Notes: generated by a model from the sequence alone, not told the origin. A DNA stretch of 64,000 bases from Arcticibacter tournemirensis (GCF_006716645.1 NZ_VFPL01000001.1:1674001-1738000); one strand, 5' to 3'. Shown: positions 34,391 to 45,076, counted from the first letter of the stretch. Program-made: numbers and translations.

Positions 34391-37357
34391 ATGAAAAAAC
34401 ATTACATGAAGAGCGTGTTTCTTCTGCTCAGTCTCGTCCTGTTTTCGATCCAGGGGTTTTCCCAGACCGGAAGTATCAGTGGACAAGTAGTAGACGAAAA
34501 GGGGCAGCCCCTTCCGGGCGCGTCAGTTAGTATCAAGAATATTAACAGGGGAACCTCTACTGATGAAAAAGGAGTGTTTAGGTTGAATGCCGTGGCTAAT
34601 GGTAGTTATGTCCTCACCGTTAGTTTTATCGGATACCAGGTTTTGGAAACACAGGTGACGGTAAACGGAGAAAAGAGGGTGGCTTTGAAGCTGGTGCCCA
34701 ATGCTCAGAACCTCACTGAGGTGGTTGTAATTGGGTACGGTACACAAAGAAGGAAAGAAGTTACCGGATCTATTTCCACAGTAAGTTCGAAGGATTTTCA
34801 AAAAGGTAATATAACGACACCTGAACAGCTTATAGTAGGTAAGGTAGCAGGGGTGCAGGTTACAACCAATGGCGGACAGCCTGGTAGTGGAAGTACCATC
34901 CGTATCAGAGGTGGAGCGTCTTTAAATGCCAGCAATGATCCTTTGATCGTGATAGACGGGGTGCCTGTAAGCAACGCCACTATTCCTGGTGTTAGTAACC
35001 CTCTGGCAATGATCAATCCTAACGACATTGAGACATTTACTGTACTGAAAGACGCAAACGCAACAGCAATTTATGGATCACGTGCATCGAATGGTGTTAT
35101 TTTAATTACCACCAAAAAAGGGAAGAGTGGAGCTCCCTCGATAAACTTCAGTAGTCAGAATTCAATAGCTACTGTTGCAAAGAAAGTGGATGTTCTAACA
35201 GCAGATGAAGTGAGAACATACGTAAACGCAAACGGTTCGGATGCGCTCAAGGCTTTGCTGGGAACAGCGAATACGGACTGGCAGGACGAGGTCTTCAGAA
35301 ATGCAGCGACTACTGATAATAACTTAAGTATATCAGGTACATCGAAGAATATGCCTTACCGCGTTTCTTTTGGGTATCTGAATCAAAATGGTACGCTGAT
35401 TACCGATAAATTAGAAAGGGGAACCGCTGGTCTTAGCCTCAATCCCCGCTTCCTTGATAACCATCTGAAGGTGGATTTTAATGTTAAGAATTCCCTGGCA
35501 ATCTCGCAGTTTGCCAATCAGGATGCAATTTCCGGTGCTGTTCAGTTTAACCCCACCTGGGCTGTAAACAGTGCAAACAGTACTTATGGAGGCTATTTTG
35601 AATGGTTAAGGCCGGATGGTACCTTAAATCCGAATGCTCCCAGAAACCCTGTCGGTGCGGTTAGGTTGAAAGATGACAGTGGTAATACAATGCGTAGTTT
35701 TGGCAATCTGCAACTAGATTATTCTTTCCATTTTCTTCCCGAGTTACACGCCAATGTGAACGTGGGTTATGATGTGTCAAGAGGCAAAGGTATTGTATAT
35801 ATTCCAGCAGAGGCTGCTATCAGCTTTAGCACCAGGGGGAACTACAATCGGTATAAATCGACCATTTCTAATAACGTAGTGGAAGCTTATCTGAATTATA
35901 ATAAGGATATCTCTTCAATAAATAGCAATATCAATGCGACTGCAGGTTACGGCTACTATGCTAACCGTACCAAGAATTACAATTTTGCAAGCTACGAGGC
36001 TGACGGAAAAACGGTTAAAAGTACTCCGAAGTTTCCGTTTGACATTCCTGAAAACAGACTGTTGTCCTATTACGGACGTTTAATATATACCTTAAATAAC
36101 CGGTATATCTTCTCAGGAACTGTCCGTACCGATGGTTCTTCACGGTTCAGCGAAGACAACCGTTGGGGGGTATTTCCTTCAGCCGCTTTCACATGGAGAA
36201 TTAATGAAGAAGGCTTCCTGAAAGGCACAAATGCATTATCAGATCTGAAATTGCGTTTAAGCTATGGCGTTACCGGGCAGCAGGAAGGTATTGCTAATTA
36301 TTCCTACCTGTCAAATTACTCAGTAAGTAATAATGAGGCTATGTATCAGATTGGCGATACCTATTATTACATGAATGCGCCGGTTGCTTATGATGAGGAT
36401 ATTAAGTGGGAAACAACAGAAACCTATAACGCTGGTATCGATTACGGTTTCCTGAACGGACGTATCAATGGTAGCATCGACGTTTATAGAAAGAAAACAA
36501 AGGATCTTCTAAGTGTAATTCCTATTCCTATCGGATCTAATTTTAGCAATCAGCTGCTGACAAATGTTGGAAATATGGAAGCAGATGGAGTAGAGCTAGC
36601 CATTAACGCGAAGCCTATATTGAAAAAGGACTTTTCATGGGACCTGGGCTTTAACTTTACCTATAATAAGACGAAAGTGACCAATCTTACAGCCTCTTAC
36701 AATCCCGATTATATGGTTTCGGTAGGAGATATAACCGGCTCTACCGGCAACAAGATCCAGGCACATGCTCTCAACCGTTCTCCTTTCTCATATTATGTAT
36801 GGAAACAAGTGTACGACGAAAGTGGAAAACCTTTGAGTGGGGTTTATGCTGATCTGGATGGTGACGGAACCATTACGGAGGCCGATAAATATTTTTATAA
36901 GTCACCTCTTCCGAAGTACAGCCTTGGTTTTTCGACATCTGTGTCGTTACGCAAATGGACGCTTAGCACGGTGCTGAGATCGAATATTGGAAACTATATT
37001 TATGACAACGTAAGCTCAAATCTTTCTTCTAGGACAGTGATCCTGGATGCTACTTCGGGCGTTGTGAACAATGTAGTAAGAGATTTCCTGAACACAGGGT
37101 TCTCGGCTAATCAATACTATTCGGACTATTATGTAAAGAACGCTTCATTCCTCAAAATGGATAATCTGGGGCTCGCTTATGATGCAGGTAATATCGCTAG
37201 AAATGGTAAGATGAATCTGACCATATCAGCGAACGTGCAGAACGTGTTTGTAATATCAGATTACGAAGGTGTTGATCCGGAGAATAATAAGGGTATAGAT
37301 TACAAGTTTTATCCAAGACCAAGGACCTATGTACTGGGACTTAATGTTGGTTTCTAA
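34391..37357 (+). CDS. susC: SusC-type TonB-dependent receptor of the starch/maltodextrin locus
   Basis: 988 residues. Signal peptide ends about residue 25 (GFSQ). A carboxypeptidase-like domain (GSISGQVVDEKGQPLPGASV, about 27-110) is followed by the plug starting NLTEVVVIGYGTQRRKEVTG and VGKVAGVQVTTNGG, then the barrel ending RPRTYVLGLNVGF. No STN domain, in line with LacI-type rather than ECF control. With SusD it forms the outer-membrane importer for maltodextrins. The gene heads the operon susC-susD-susE-GH13-pgmB-GH65-GH13-transporter-GH13. Confidence 0.94.
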   Translation: MKKHYMKSVFLLLSLVLFSIQGFSQTGSISGQVVDEKGQPLPGASVSIKNINRGTSTDEKGVFRLNAVANGSYVLTVSFIGYQVLETQVTVNGEKRVALKLVPNAQNLTEVVVIGYGTQRRKEVTGSISTVSSKDFQKGNITTPEQLIVGKVAGVQVTTNGGQPGSGSTIRIRGGASLNASNDPLIVIDGVPVSNATIPGVSNPLAMINPNDIETFTVLKDANATAIYGSRASNGVILITTKKGKSGAPSINFSSQNSIATVAKKVDVLTADEVRTYVNANGSDALKALLGTANTDWQDEVFRNAATTDNNLSISGTSKNMPYRVSFGYLNQNGTLITDKLERGTAGLSLNPRFLDNHLKVDFNVKNSLAISQFANQDAISGAVQFNPTWAVNSANSTYGGYFEWLRPDGTLNPNAPRNPVGAVRLKDDSGNTMRSFGNLQLDYSFHFLPELHANVNVGYDVSRGKGIVYIPAEAAISFSTRGNYNRYKSTISNNVVEAYLNYNKDISSINSNINATAGYGYYANRTKNYNFASYEADGKTVKSTPKFPFDIPENRLLSYYGRLIYTLNNRYIFSGTVRTDGSSRFSEDNRWGVFPSAAFTWRINEEGFLKGTNALSDLKLRLSYGVTGQQEGIANYSYLSNYSVSNNEAMYQIGDTYYYMNAPVAYDEDIKWETTETYNAGIDYGFLNGRINGSIDVYRKKTKDLLSVIPIPIGSNFSNQLLTNVGNMEADGVELAINAKPILKKDFSWDLGFNFTYNKTKVTNLTASYNPDYMVSVGDITGSTGNKIQAHALNRSPFSYYVWKQVYDESGKPLSGVYADLDGDGTITEADKYFYKSPLPKYSLGFSTSVSLRKWTLSTVLRSNIGNYIYDNVSSNLSSRTVILDATSGVVNNVVRDFLNTGFSANQYYSDYYVKNASFLKMDNLGLAYDAGNIARNGKMNLTISANVQNVFVISDYEGVDPENNKGIDYKFYPRPRTYVLGLNVGF

Positions 37358-37378
37358 AAATATTGAAAGGAATTAAAA

Positions 37379-38965
37379 ATGATCAATCGTAATTATAAAA
37401 TATTGGCTATGGCAACGGTGTTGTTGCTGGCCTTCAGTTCCTGCAAGAAGGATTTAGATCTAACGCCTACGAACGATATAACAGGCGATAAGGCATATGC
37501 AGATTTTAACGGATACAGAAGCGGAGTTGCTAAAGTATATGGAAGTTATGCAACACCAAGTAACACTGGAACGAATACCAGTGATGTTGCTGGGCAGGAT
37601 CCCGGATTTGCGGATTTCTTAAGAGGGTATTGGAACTTGCAGGAGTTGCCTACTGATGAAGCTGCTTGCGCATGGATTGGTGATGCCGGTGGTGGTATCC
37701 AGGGTCTGGATTATAACAGCTATGTGCCATCGAATGTATTGATATTGGGTATGTATGCCCGTAGTCTATATCAAATATCTGTGGTCAATGAGTTTCTAAG
37801 AGAGAGTACCGACGCAAAGGTTGCCTCGAGAGGGATTAGCGGAAATGACGCCCAGGAGATTAAATATTTTGCAGCCGAAGCTCGTTTTATCCGTGCATTT
37901 CAATACTGGCTGTTGATGGATCTTTTCGGAAATCCTCCTTTTATAACAGAGGAAAACAAAGTAGGAAAAGAATCGCCACAGCAGATCACCCGTGCAAAAC
38001 TGTTTGAATACGTTGAATCTGAATTATTAGCTATTGAGCCTTTACTGAAAGAAACCAACGAATATGGTCGTGTTACAAAGGCTGCTGATTGGGCATTATT
38101 AGCGAGATTATATCTTAATGCAGGGGTTTATACTGGTACAATCAAATACAATGAGGCTGCACAGTATGCTGCAAAGGTTATTTCTTCAGGTCGTTATTCA
38201 TTACATCCTGTGTACGCAAATCTGTTTAAAGGGGATAATGATAAGAATAATCCTGAGGTAATTCTTTCCATCAATTATGATGGGGTTAAAACCCAGAATT
38301 ATGGCGGAACTACTTACCTCATCAATGCGGCAGTAAACGGAGATATGGGGCCGGCTGGATTTGGTATTCCTAATGGCGGATGGGGCGGTAACCGCAGTCG
38401 TCCGAACCTTCCAAACTTATTTGGCGACTATAAGAATACCAAGGATAAGAGAGCGATGTTCTGGGGCGATACTCCGAATATCACCGATATTTCGGTATTC
38501 AAACAGGGACTGGCAGTTGTGAAGTTTACAAACCTCACCTCAACCGGCGCAACCCCGGCATCAGTAGGTGGTACCTATTGTTCTACAGACTTCCCATTAT
38601 TCCGTCTTGCTGAGATGTATCTGGTTTACGCTGAAGCAGTAGCCAGAGGTGGTTCAGGAAGCACAGCTACTGCACTGGGCTATCTTAATTTGCTCCGTCA
38701 GAGAGCTTATGGGGATGCATCCGGAAACCTTAGTTCCTTTACCGTTGACGATATTCTCAATGAAAGAGGAAGAGAATTATACTGGGAAGGATTCAGACGC
38801 ACGGATCTTATAAGATATGGTAAATATACATCTGATTCCTACTTATGGCCATTTAAGGGAGGCGTAGCTAGCGGAAGAGGTCTTGAAGCTCATAAAGCGC
38901 TATACCCATTACCGATCAGTGATGTCATCGCTAACACGAATCTTACTCAAAACCCCGGTTATTAA
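37379..38965 (+). CDS. susD: SusD-type starch/maltodextrin-binding lipoprotein
   Basis: 528 residues, lipoprotein signal ending AFSSC (Cys22) then KKDLDLTPTNDITGDKAY. The SusD helical core includes YFAAEARFIRAFQYWLLMDLFGNPPF, DWALLARLYLNAGVYTG, FPLFRLAEMYLVYAEAVARGG and the closing ERGRELYWEGFRRTDLIRYGKYT. It sits at the cell surface over the SusC barrel and binds the glycan. It follows susC by 21 bases. Assignment to starch rests on the enzymes downstream. Confidence 0.93.
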   Translation: MINRNYKILAMATVLLLAFSSCKKDLDLTPTNDITGDKAYADFNGYRSGVAKVYGSYATPSNTGTNTSDVAGQDPGFADFLRGYWNLQELPTDEAACAWIGDAGGGIQGLDYNSYVPSNVLILGMYARSLYQISVVNEFLRESTDAKVASRGISGNDAQEIKYFAAEARFIRAFQYWLLMDLFGNPPFITEENKVGKESPQQITRAKLFEYVESELLAIEPLLKETNEYGRVTKAADWALLARLYLNAGVYTGTIKYNEAAQYAAKVISSGRYSLHPVYANLFKGDNDKNNPEVILSINYDGVKTQNYGGTTYLINAAVNGDMGPAGFGIPNGGWGGNRSRPNLPNLFGDYKNTKDKRAMFWGDTPNITDISVFKQGLAVVKFTNLTSTGATPASVGGTYCSTDFPLFRLAEMYLVYAEAVARGGSGSTATALGYLNLLRQRAYGDASGNLSSFTVDDILNERGRELYWEGFRRTDLIRYGKYTSDSYLWPFKGGVASGRGLEAHKALYPLPISDVIANTNLTQNPGY

Positions 38966-38980
38966 TAAAATCTGAAAGAC

Positions 38981-40069
38981 ATGAAAGCGATATTTAATAG
39001 ATTATTTTTATTCCTTGCTGCGTCGCTGCTGTTTGTCTCCTGTGAGAAAGACGAAACCAAGGTAGTAGCTACAGGAGGAACTTCTCCTCAGCTAACGGTA
39101 ACTCAGAGCAAACAGGTTCTGACAGAAGCACAAAAGAACGATACGGCTGTGGTCTTTTCGTGGACAAAACCCGATTTCGGTTACAGTGCTGCCGTAAGTT
39201 ATTCGATACAATTTGCAAAAAAGGGAACCAATTTTACACCCGCTAAAACAGTTTATCTAAGCAATGTACAGCGTAAGGGATATACTGTAGCTGAAATGAA
39301 TGCAATTGCTGCTGAAATCGGATTGGCTGCTTTTACAGCCGGAGAAATGGAAGTGAGAGTAAGCGGTGAGATATCTGCGGAAATAGCGGCTGTTACTTCA
39401 AATACAGCCACAGTGAATATCACTCCCTACTTATCAGAGCCGGAGTATCAGGTGATCTTTATGGTTGGTGACGCTACTGAAGGAGGCTGGGATAATGCTA
39501 AAGGAACAGCGATGTTCAGAGATGACAACGATGCCTTTATCTACACATTCACCGGGCGTTTTAAAGCCGGAAACCTGAAGTTTCTCGGTATTTCCGGAAA
39601 GTGGGCACCTCAGTGGGGCGCAAATGCACAGGGTGGTGTTGCATTCAGGGCAAAAGATGCAGATCCTGATCCGGGCTCGTTTAGCGTGCCTGCCGACGGC
39701 TACTATACTGTGATCTTAAACATTCGTAACAATGTCTTTTCGATCACTCCTTTTGACGCATCGGCAACTACTTCATATAGCTCCATCGGAACGATTGGCG
39801 ATTTTAATTCATGGTCAGATATAGCGCCAATGAGTAGTTCATCATTCAATCCGCATTTCTGGCATTCTAAACAGACATTCGGAGCCAGTACAGGCTTGAA
39901 ATTCAGAATAGCATCAGGCTGGAGCGTCAACTGGGGACCTGCAAAAGGCCATGAAACTGAATTGCGCGGAAAGGGAGTAGCTGGCGGTGAGAATCTGACG
40001 GTACCCGCCGGCACTTACCAGGTGTACTTCGATGATATCACCGGACATTACGTGTTCGTTAAAGAATAG
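38981..40069 (+). CDS. susE: SusE-like surface starch-binding lipoprotein
   Basis: 362 residues, lipoprotein signal ending LFVSC (Cys21). The N-terminal SusE Ig-like domain (about 35-150) reads LTEAQKNDTAVVFSWTKPDFGYSAAVSYSIQF. Two beta-sandwich starch-binding-type repeats follow: EYQVIFMVGDATEGGWDNAKGTAMFRDD... with a KFLGISGKWAPQWG segment, then SIGTIGDFNSWSDIAPM... ending VPAGTYQVYFDDITGHYVFVKE. This matches SusE/SusF architecture, with fewer C-terminal domains than SusF. It would hold starch chains near SusCD. Confidence 0.9.
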   Translation: MKAIFNRLFLFLAASLLFVSCEKDETKVVATGGTSPQLTVTQSKQVLTEAQKNDTAVVFSWTKPDFGYSAAVSYSIQFAKKGTNFTPAKTVYLSNVQRKGYTVAEMNAIAAEIGLAAFTAGEMEVRVSGEISAEIAAVTSNTATVNITPYLSEPEYQVIFMVGDATEGGWDNAKGTAMFRDDNDAFIYTFTGRFKAGNLKFLGISGKWAPQWGANAQGGVAFRAKDADPDPGSFSVPADGYYTVILNIRNNVFSITPFDASATTSYSSIGTIGDFNSWSDIAPMSSSSFNPHFWHSKQTFGASTGLKFRIASGWSVNWGPAKGHETELRGKGVAGGENLTVPAGTYQVYFDDITGHYVFVKE

Positions 40070-40159
40070 TGACAAAGGCAATGCAGGCACGGCATGTTCT
40101 GCCTGCACTGCTTTTTGTATAGACTAAATCCTACAAATGCGATCAACGAGAAATCACAA

Positions 40160-42076
40160 ATGAAATTAAGTCCTCTCAAAAATAACGGTAAAGCTGTGAG
40201 AAGCAAGTCTGTAAAAGCAGGTAGTACTACAATGTTTCTATTCTTCTTTTTTAGTTTGCTATTCTCTACAGTTGTTTTCGCTCAAATTCCCTCACTCGAG
40301 CGGGTAGAACCTTCCTTCTGGTGGGCCGGGATGAAGAATCCTGAATTACAATTGGTGGTTCACGGGAAGAATATTTCGGAACGGGAAGTGAATCTGAGTT
40401 ATGCCGGTGTGAAACTGGCAAAGGTGCACAAGGTTGAAAATCCGAATTATCTGTTTGTTGATCTTCTGATCGCCCCGGAGACAGCTCCCGGAATCTTTAC
40501 ACTTAATTTTGAGAAGAAAGGTGCAAAAAGATTATCATACAAGTATGAGTTAAAGGCGCGCGATACATCTCCAAACAGGATTCAGGGCGTAACGAATAAA
40601 GATTTTATTTATCTCATCATGCCCGACCGCTTTGCTAACGGGGATAAGAAAAACGATGTTGTTAAGGGAATGCAGGAAACTGCTCTAAACAGGGACTCGA
40701 TGTATTACCGCCATGGCGGCGATATTCAGGGTATCATTGATCACCTCGATTATTTCCAGGATCTTGGCGTTACGGCCTTATGGCTTAACCCTGTGCTGGA
40801 GAATGATCAGCCGCGCACTTCTTATCACGGTTACGCAAATACCGAAAATTATAAGATCGATCGTCGCTACGGATCGAATGAACTCTACAAAAAGCTGGTA
40901 GACGAATGTCATTCAAGGGGAATGAAAATGATCAAAGACCTTGTCCATAACCATCTTGGAAGTCAGCACTGGATTATAAAAGACATGCCTTCCAGGGATT
41001 GGGTTCATCAGTGGCCTTCTTATACGAAGTCTTCTTTCCGGGATCAGGTTTTGTTTGACCCTTATGCTGCCGAATCAGAAAAGAAACTGATGACCGACGG
41101 CTGGTTTGATAATCATATGCCGGATATGAATCAGGCAAACCCATTTGTAAGGAAGTACTTTACACAAAGTCATATCTGGTGGATTGAGTATGCCGGACTG
41201 GATGGCTTCCGCCTGGATACATACGCTTATAATGATGCTGAGTTTATGGCAGAATGGGCAAAAGAAATTAAAAGAGAATATCCGCGCTTCACCTTCTTTG
41301 CCGAGACATGGGTGCACGGCGTACCTAATCAGGCATTTTTTACACAAGGAAATACTATAAACCGGGGCTTCGATACGGAACTTCCGGGAGTAACCGACTT
41401 TCAATGTCTGTGGGGCATAAATGAAGCTTTAAACGGAAAGTTTGGATGGGATGAAGGCATTACAAAACTCTATACTACTATTGCCAGTGACTTTGTTTAT
41501 CAGGATCCGACGAGAAATGTTGTTTTTCTTGATAATCACGATTTGAGCCGTTTTTATTCGGTCGTTGGAGAAGATTTCAATAAGTATAAATCGGGCATCG
41601 CATGGCTGCTCACCACCAGGGGAATTCCGCAGATGTATTATGGTACCGAAATTCTGATGAAGAATTTTTCCAATCCTGATGGTCTAGTACGTGAAGATTT
41701 TAAGGGCGGTTGGACGGAAGACAAGGTGAACAAGTTTAAAGCAGAAGGCCGTTCTGAGAAGGAGAACGAAGCTTACAATTTTGTCCGCACCCTGGCAAAT
41801 TACCGTAGAAATAATCCGGTGCTTCAGACTGGTAAGCTTATGCAATACGTACCTGAAAATGGCATATATGTGTATTTCAGATACAATGATGATAAAACTG
41901 TGATGATTATCATGAACAGTAACGACAAAGAAGGAAGTGTCAATACCGCAAGGTTCACTGAACGGGTGTCGGGTTACAGCAGTGCTGTGAATGTAATTTC
42001 GCAGGAGAACATTGGGGCTCTGCAAACTATAAAAGTTCCCGCTAAAACCACATTGGTACTCGAGTTAAAGAAATAA
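40160..42076 (+). CDS. GH13 neopullulanase/cyclomaltodextrinase-type alpha-amylase (SusA-like)
   Basis: 638 residues from ATG 40160; the frame is open from 40094 but the upstream part is not signal-like. A long signal region ends about residue 42 (VVFAQ). The N-terminal beta domain of cyclomaltodextrinases (RVEPSFWWAGMKNPELQLVV, about 48-130) precedes the (beta/alpha)8 barrel. Catalytic residues: Asp353 in GFRLDTY (nucleophile), Glu382 in FFAETWV (acid/base), Asp461 in FLDNHDLSRF; region I is DLVHNHLG. It should hydrolyse maltodextrins or pullulan in the periplasm. It begins 90 bases after susE and ends one base before pgmB. Confidence 0.93.
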   Translation: MKLSPLKNNGKAVRSKSVKAGSTTMFLFFFFSLLFSTVVFAQIPSLERVEPSFWWAGMKNPELQLVVHGKNISEREVNLSYAGVKLAKVHKVENPNYLFVDLLIAPETAPGIFTLNFEKKGAKRLSYKYELKARDTSPNRIQGVTNKDFIYLIMPDRFANGDKKNDVVKGMQETALNRDSMYYRHGGDIQGIIDHLDYFQDLGVTALWLNPVLENDQPRTSYHGYANTENYKIDRRYGSNELYKKLVDECHSRGMKMIKDLVHNHLGSQHWIIKDMPSRDWVHQWPSYTKSSFRDQVLFDPYAAESEKKLMTDGWFDNHMPDMNQANPFVRKYFTQSHIWWIEYAGLDGFRLDTYAYNDAEFMAEWAKEIKREYPRFTFFAETWVHGVPNQAFFTQGNTINRGFDTELPGVTDFQCLWGINEALNGKFGWDEGITKLYTTIASDFVYQDPTRNVVFLDNHDLSRFYSVVGEDFNKYKSGIAWLLTTRGIPQMYYGTEILMKNFSNPDGLVREDFKGGWTEDKVNKFKAEGRSEKENEAYNFVRTLANYRRNNPVLQTGKLMQYVPENGIYVYFRYNDDKTVMIIMNSNDKEGSVNTARFTERVSGYSSAVNVISQENIGALQTIKVPAKTTLVLELKK

Positions 42077-42077
42077 T

Positions 42078-42728
42078 ATGTCCGAAATAAAAGCTTGTTT
42101 ATTTGATCTCGACGGGGTCATCGTGGATACCGCTGTGTATCATTATCGCGCCTGGAAACGCCTGGCGAACGAACTGGGGTTCGATTTTACAGAAGAAGAA
42201 AACGAGAAACTTAAGGGGATCAGCCGTGTCAGGTCTCTTGAACTTATCCTCGAATGGGGAGGTGTTGTAAAATCTGAAGAAGAGAGATCAGAACTGGCAA
42301 CACGAAAGAATGATTGGTATGTAGAAATGGTAAGCAGCATGGATCCGGAAGATATTTTACCTGGTGCAGCTGAGTTTCTCAGAAAAGTGAAAGCCGCAGG
42401 ATTAAAAACGGCACTTGGGTCGGCGAGTAAGAATTCGGGACTGATCCTTGAAAAAACAGGGCTCTTGTCACTTTTTGATGCAGTGTTGGACGGGAACTCG
42501 GTGACCACTTCAAAACCCGATCCTGAGATCTTTTTAAAGGGGGCCGAGGCCCTCGGAGTACGGCCGGAAAACTGTGTGGTTTTTGAGGATGCCGTGGCAG
42601 GCATTGAAGCGGCAAAAGCCGGAGGTATGAAGGCTGTTGGTATCGGGTCCGCTGAGATATTGAACAAAGCTGATCTTGTTGTCAGGGGACTCTTTGAAAT
42701 GAGTGTGGAACAGCTTGATAATTTATGA
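42078..42728 (+). CDS. pgmB: Beta-phosphoglucomutase (HAD superfamily)
   Basis: 216 residues. The HAD core motif is CLFDLDGVIVDTAVYHY: Asp10 nucleophile and Asp12 acid/base. The cap helices read AWKRLANELGFDFTEEENEKLKGISRVRSLE, motif II LGSASKNS, motif III/IV DGNSVTTSKPDPEIF and CVVFEDAVAGIEAAKAGGM. These are specific signs of beta-PGM. It converts beta-glucose 1-phosphate, released by the GH65 phosphorylase next to it, into glucose 6-phosphate in the cytoplasm. It starts one base after the stop of the preceding gene, so it is translationally coupled. Confidence 0.95.
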   Translation: MSEIKACLFDLDGVIVDTAVYHYRAWKRLANELGFDFTEEENEKLKGISRVRSLELILEWGGVVKSEEERSELATRKNDWYVEMVSSMDPEDILPGAAEFLRKVKAAGLKTALGSASKNSGLILEKTGLLSLFDAVLDGNSVTTSKPDPEIFLKGAEALGVRPENCVVFEDAVAGIEAAKAGGMKAVGIGSAEILNKADLVVRGLFEMSVEQLDNL

Positions 42729-42745
42729 GGTGAGATAAGTTTTAC

Positions 42746-45076
42746 ATGAAGAATTACATAAAAGTTGATGAGTGGAAAATCATAGAGGAAGGGTTTGATC
42801 CACATGTGAATAAGATATCAGAAAGTATCTTCAGCATTGGCAATGGCCGCATGGGGCAGAGAGCCAATTTTGAGGAAAAATATACAGGCGAAACGTTGCA
42901 GGGAAACTATGTCGCCGGAGTTTACTATCCCGATAAGACCAGGGTAGGCTGGTGGAAAAATGGCTATCCTGAATACTTTGCAAAAGTGCTTAATGCGGCA
43001 AACTGGATAGGAATCGACATCCGGATTGGCAATGAGACTCTTGATCTCAATACATGTAAGGTAAAAGAATTCAGCCGGATACTTCACATGAAGGAGGGCT
43101 ACCTGGAGCGTTCGTTTATCGCAGAGCTTTCAGGAGGAAGGGAGGTGAAAGTTCATTCCAGGCGTTTTTGCAGTATTGTAGATGATGAAACCGGGGCTAT
43201 ATTTTACTCTGTAACCCCCCTGAACTTTAGTGATGTGGTAACTATCACTCCTTTTGTCGACGGAGATGTGAAAAATGCAGACTCGAATTATGACGAAAAG
43301 TTCTGGGATGAAGTTCATCAGGAAACTGGTGATAAAAGCGCCCTGCTGGTAATGCGTACTAAAAAAACAGGATTTAATGTATGCACCGGTATGATGTTCA
43401 GCGTGGTTTCTGCCGACGGACAAGGCGACTATCCCTCTCAACCATTCAGCCGTAATAAGTACGTTGCTCATGAAGTAGAGGTTAACGGTGTAGAGGGTAA
43501 GGAGATTACAGTACGTAAATATGTAGCTAACCTTTCATCTGAAAACTACCCTGTTGAAATCTTAAGAGATGAATGCCAGAAGACGCTTCGTAGAATCGCA
43601 GCCAAAGGCTTCGATAAAATGCTCGTTGAGCAGGCGGCGGCCTGGGCCCTGAAATGGCAGGAAAGTGATATAGTGATAGAGGGCGATGCGGCAGCGCAGC
43701 AGGGAATCCGTTTTAATATCTTTCAGCTCAATCAAACTTATACCGGTGAGGATGCACGGCTCAATATTGGGCCAAAAGGGTTTACAGGCGAGAAGTATGG
43801 TGGTTCTACTTACTGGGATACTGAGGCTTATTGCGTGCCTTTTTATCTCGCTACAGCTCCTCCTGATGTTACGCGAAACCTGTTGATCTATAGATATAAA
43901 CATCTGGAAAAGGCTATTGAGAATGCAGCAAAGTTAGGTTTTACTAATGGTGCGGCTCTTTATCCCATGGTTACCATGAACGGTGAGGAGTGCCACAACG
44001 AATGGGAGATAACGTTCGAGGAGATTCACCGCAACGGAGCTATAGCGTACGCGATTTTCAATTATATCCGCTATACAGGCGATAAGGAATACCTAACAGA
44101 CTATGGACTGGAAGTGCTGATTGGTATTGCACGCTTCTGGCGCCAGCGGGTAAACTGGAGCTCCGACCGGAACCAGTACGTTATGCTGGGAGTTACGGGG
44201 CCGAATGAGTATGAGAATAATGTGAATAACAACTGGTATACCAGCACCATTGCATGCTGGTGTATGGAGTATGCTATAGAGGCGATGGGCTATGTACGGG
44301 AAAGCAACGCGGAGAAATACCGATCCCTCGTTTCAAAACTGCACCTTAACGAACATGAAGAAACCTCTGCCTGGAAGCATATTATTGATAATATGTATTT
44401 TCCGGAGAGCAAGGAGCTGGGTGTGTTCCTTCAGCAGGACGGTTACCTCGACAAGGAACAAACGCTGGTAAAGGATCTGAATGAAGCGGAACGACCGCTG
44501 AATCAGAAATGGAGCTGGGACCGCATTCTGCGATCTGTATTTATTAAACAGGCTGATGTACTGCAGGGTATATACTTTTTTGAAGAACGGTATGACGAGG
44601 CTACCATACGCAGAAATTTTGACTTCTACGAGCCACGGACGGTGCACGAAAGTTCTCTGTCTCCCTGTGTTCATGCGATACTTGCCGCTAAACTAGGGGA
44701 TGAGCAACGGGCATACGAGTTTTACCTCCGTACGTCAAGGCTGGATCTCGACGATTATAATAACGATACAGAGGATGGATTGCACATTACGTCTATGGCT
44801 GGTACCTGGATGAGTGTTGTTGAAGGCTTTGCGGGCATGAGAGTACGCAATGATGCCCTTCATTTTAATCCTTTTCTTCCTGCAAAGTGGAGTTCATTTT
44901 CATTTAATATTCTATTTCGCGGAGCTATTTTGAATGTTAGGATTGAGCGCGAATATGTAACATTGAGTAACCAGTCTGAAAAGCCATTAACGGTTTGTGT
45001 CTTCGATAAGCCATATGAAGTAAACGGAGGAGGAGAGGTGCGCGCAGAGTATAAGCCCGTTGCGGGAAATGTCTGA
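42746..45076 (+). CDS. GH65 family glycoside phosphorylase, probably maltose phosphorylase
   Basis: 776 residues, usual GH65 length. The N-terminal beta-sandwich (about 1-270) starts EWKIIEEGFDPHVNKISESIFSIGNGRMG; the (alpha/alpha)6 barrel carries YGGSTYWDTEAY and the catalytic acid Glu488 in GVTGPNEYENNVNNNWYT. SSLSPCVHAILAAKLGD and the C-terminal small domain follow. No signal peptide, so cytoplasmic. It splits maltose with phosphate to glucose plus beta-glucose 1-phosphate, which pgmB uses. Other alpha-glucobiose phosphorylases (trehalose, kojibiose) are possible on family grounds; the starch context favours maltose. Confidence 0.92.
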   Translation: MKNYIKVDEWKIIEEGFDPHVNKISESIFSIGNGRMGQRANFEEKYTGETLQGNYVAGVYYPDKTRVGWWKNGYPEYFAKVLNAANWIGIDIRIGNETLDLNTCKVKEFSRILHMKEGYLERSFIAELSGGREVKVHSRRFCSIVDDETGAIFYSVTPLNFSDVVTITPFVDGDVKNADSNYDEKFWDEVHQETGDKSALLVMRTKKTGFNVCTGMMFSVVSADGQGDYPSQPFSRNKYVAHEVEVNGVEGKEITVRKYVANLSSENYPVEILRDECQKTLRRIAAKGFDKMLVEQAAAWALKWQESDIVIEGDAAAQQGIRFNIFQLNQTYTGEDARLNIGPKGFTGEKYGGSTYWDTEAYCVPFYLATAPPDVTRNLLIYRYKHLEKAIENAAKLGFTNGAALYPMVTMNGEECHNEWEITFEEIHRNGAIAYAIFNYIRYTGDKEYLTDYGLEVLIGIARFWRQRVNWSSDRNQYVMLGVTGPNEYENNVNNNWYTSTIACWCMEYAIEAMGYVRESNAEKYRSLVSKLHLNEHEETSAWKHIIDNMYFPESKELGVFLQQDGYLDKEQTLVKDLNEAERPLNQKWSWDRILRSVFIKQADVLQGIYFFEERYDEATIRRNFDFYEPRTVHESSLSPCVHAILAAKLGDEQRAYEFYLRTSRLDLDDYNNDTEDGLHITSMAGTWMSVVEGFAGMRVRNDALHFNPFLPAKWSSFSFNILFRGAILNVRIEREYVTLSNQSEKPLTVCVFDKPYEVNGGGEVRAEYKPVAGNV

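Noticed and set aside
42143-42805. 220-codon open frame on the minus strand
   Set aside because: It is wholly antisense to pgmB and the start of the GH65 gene, both clear families; the product is Ser/Pro-rich without family resemblance.
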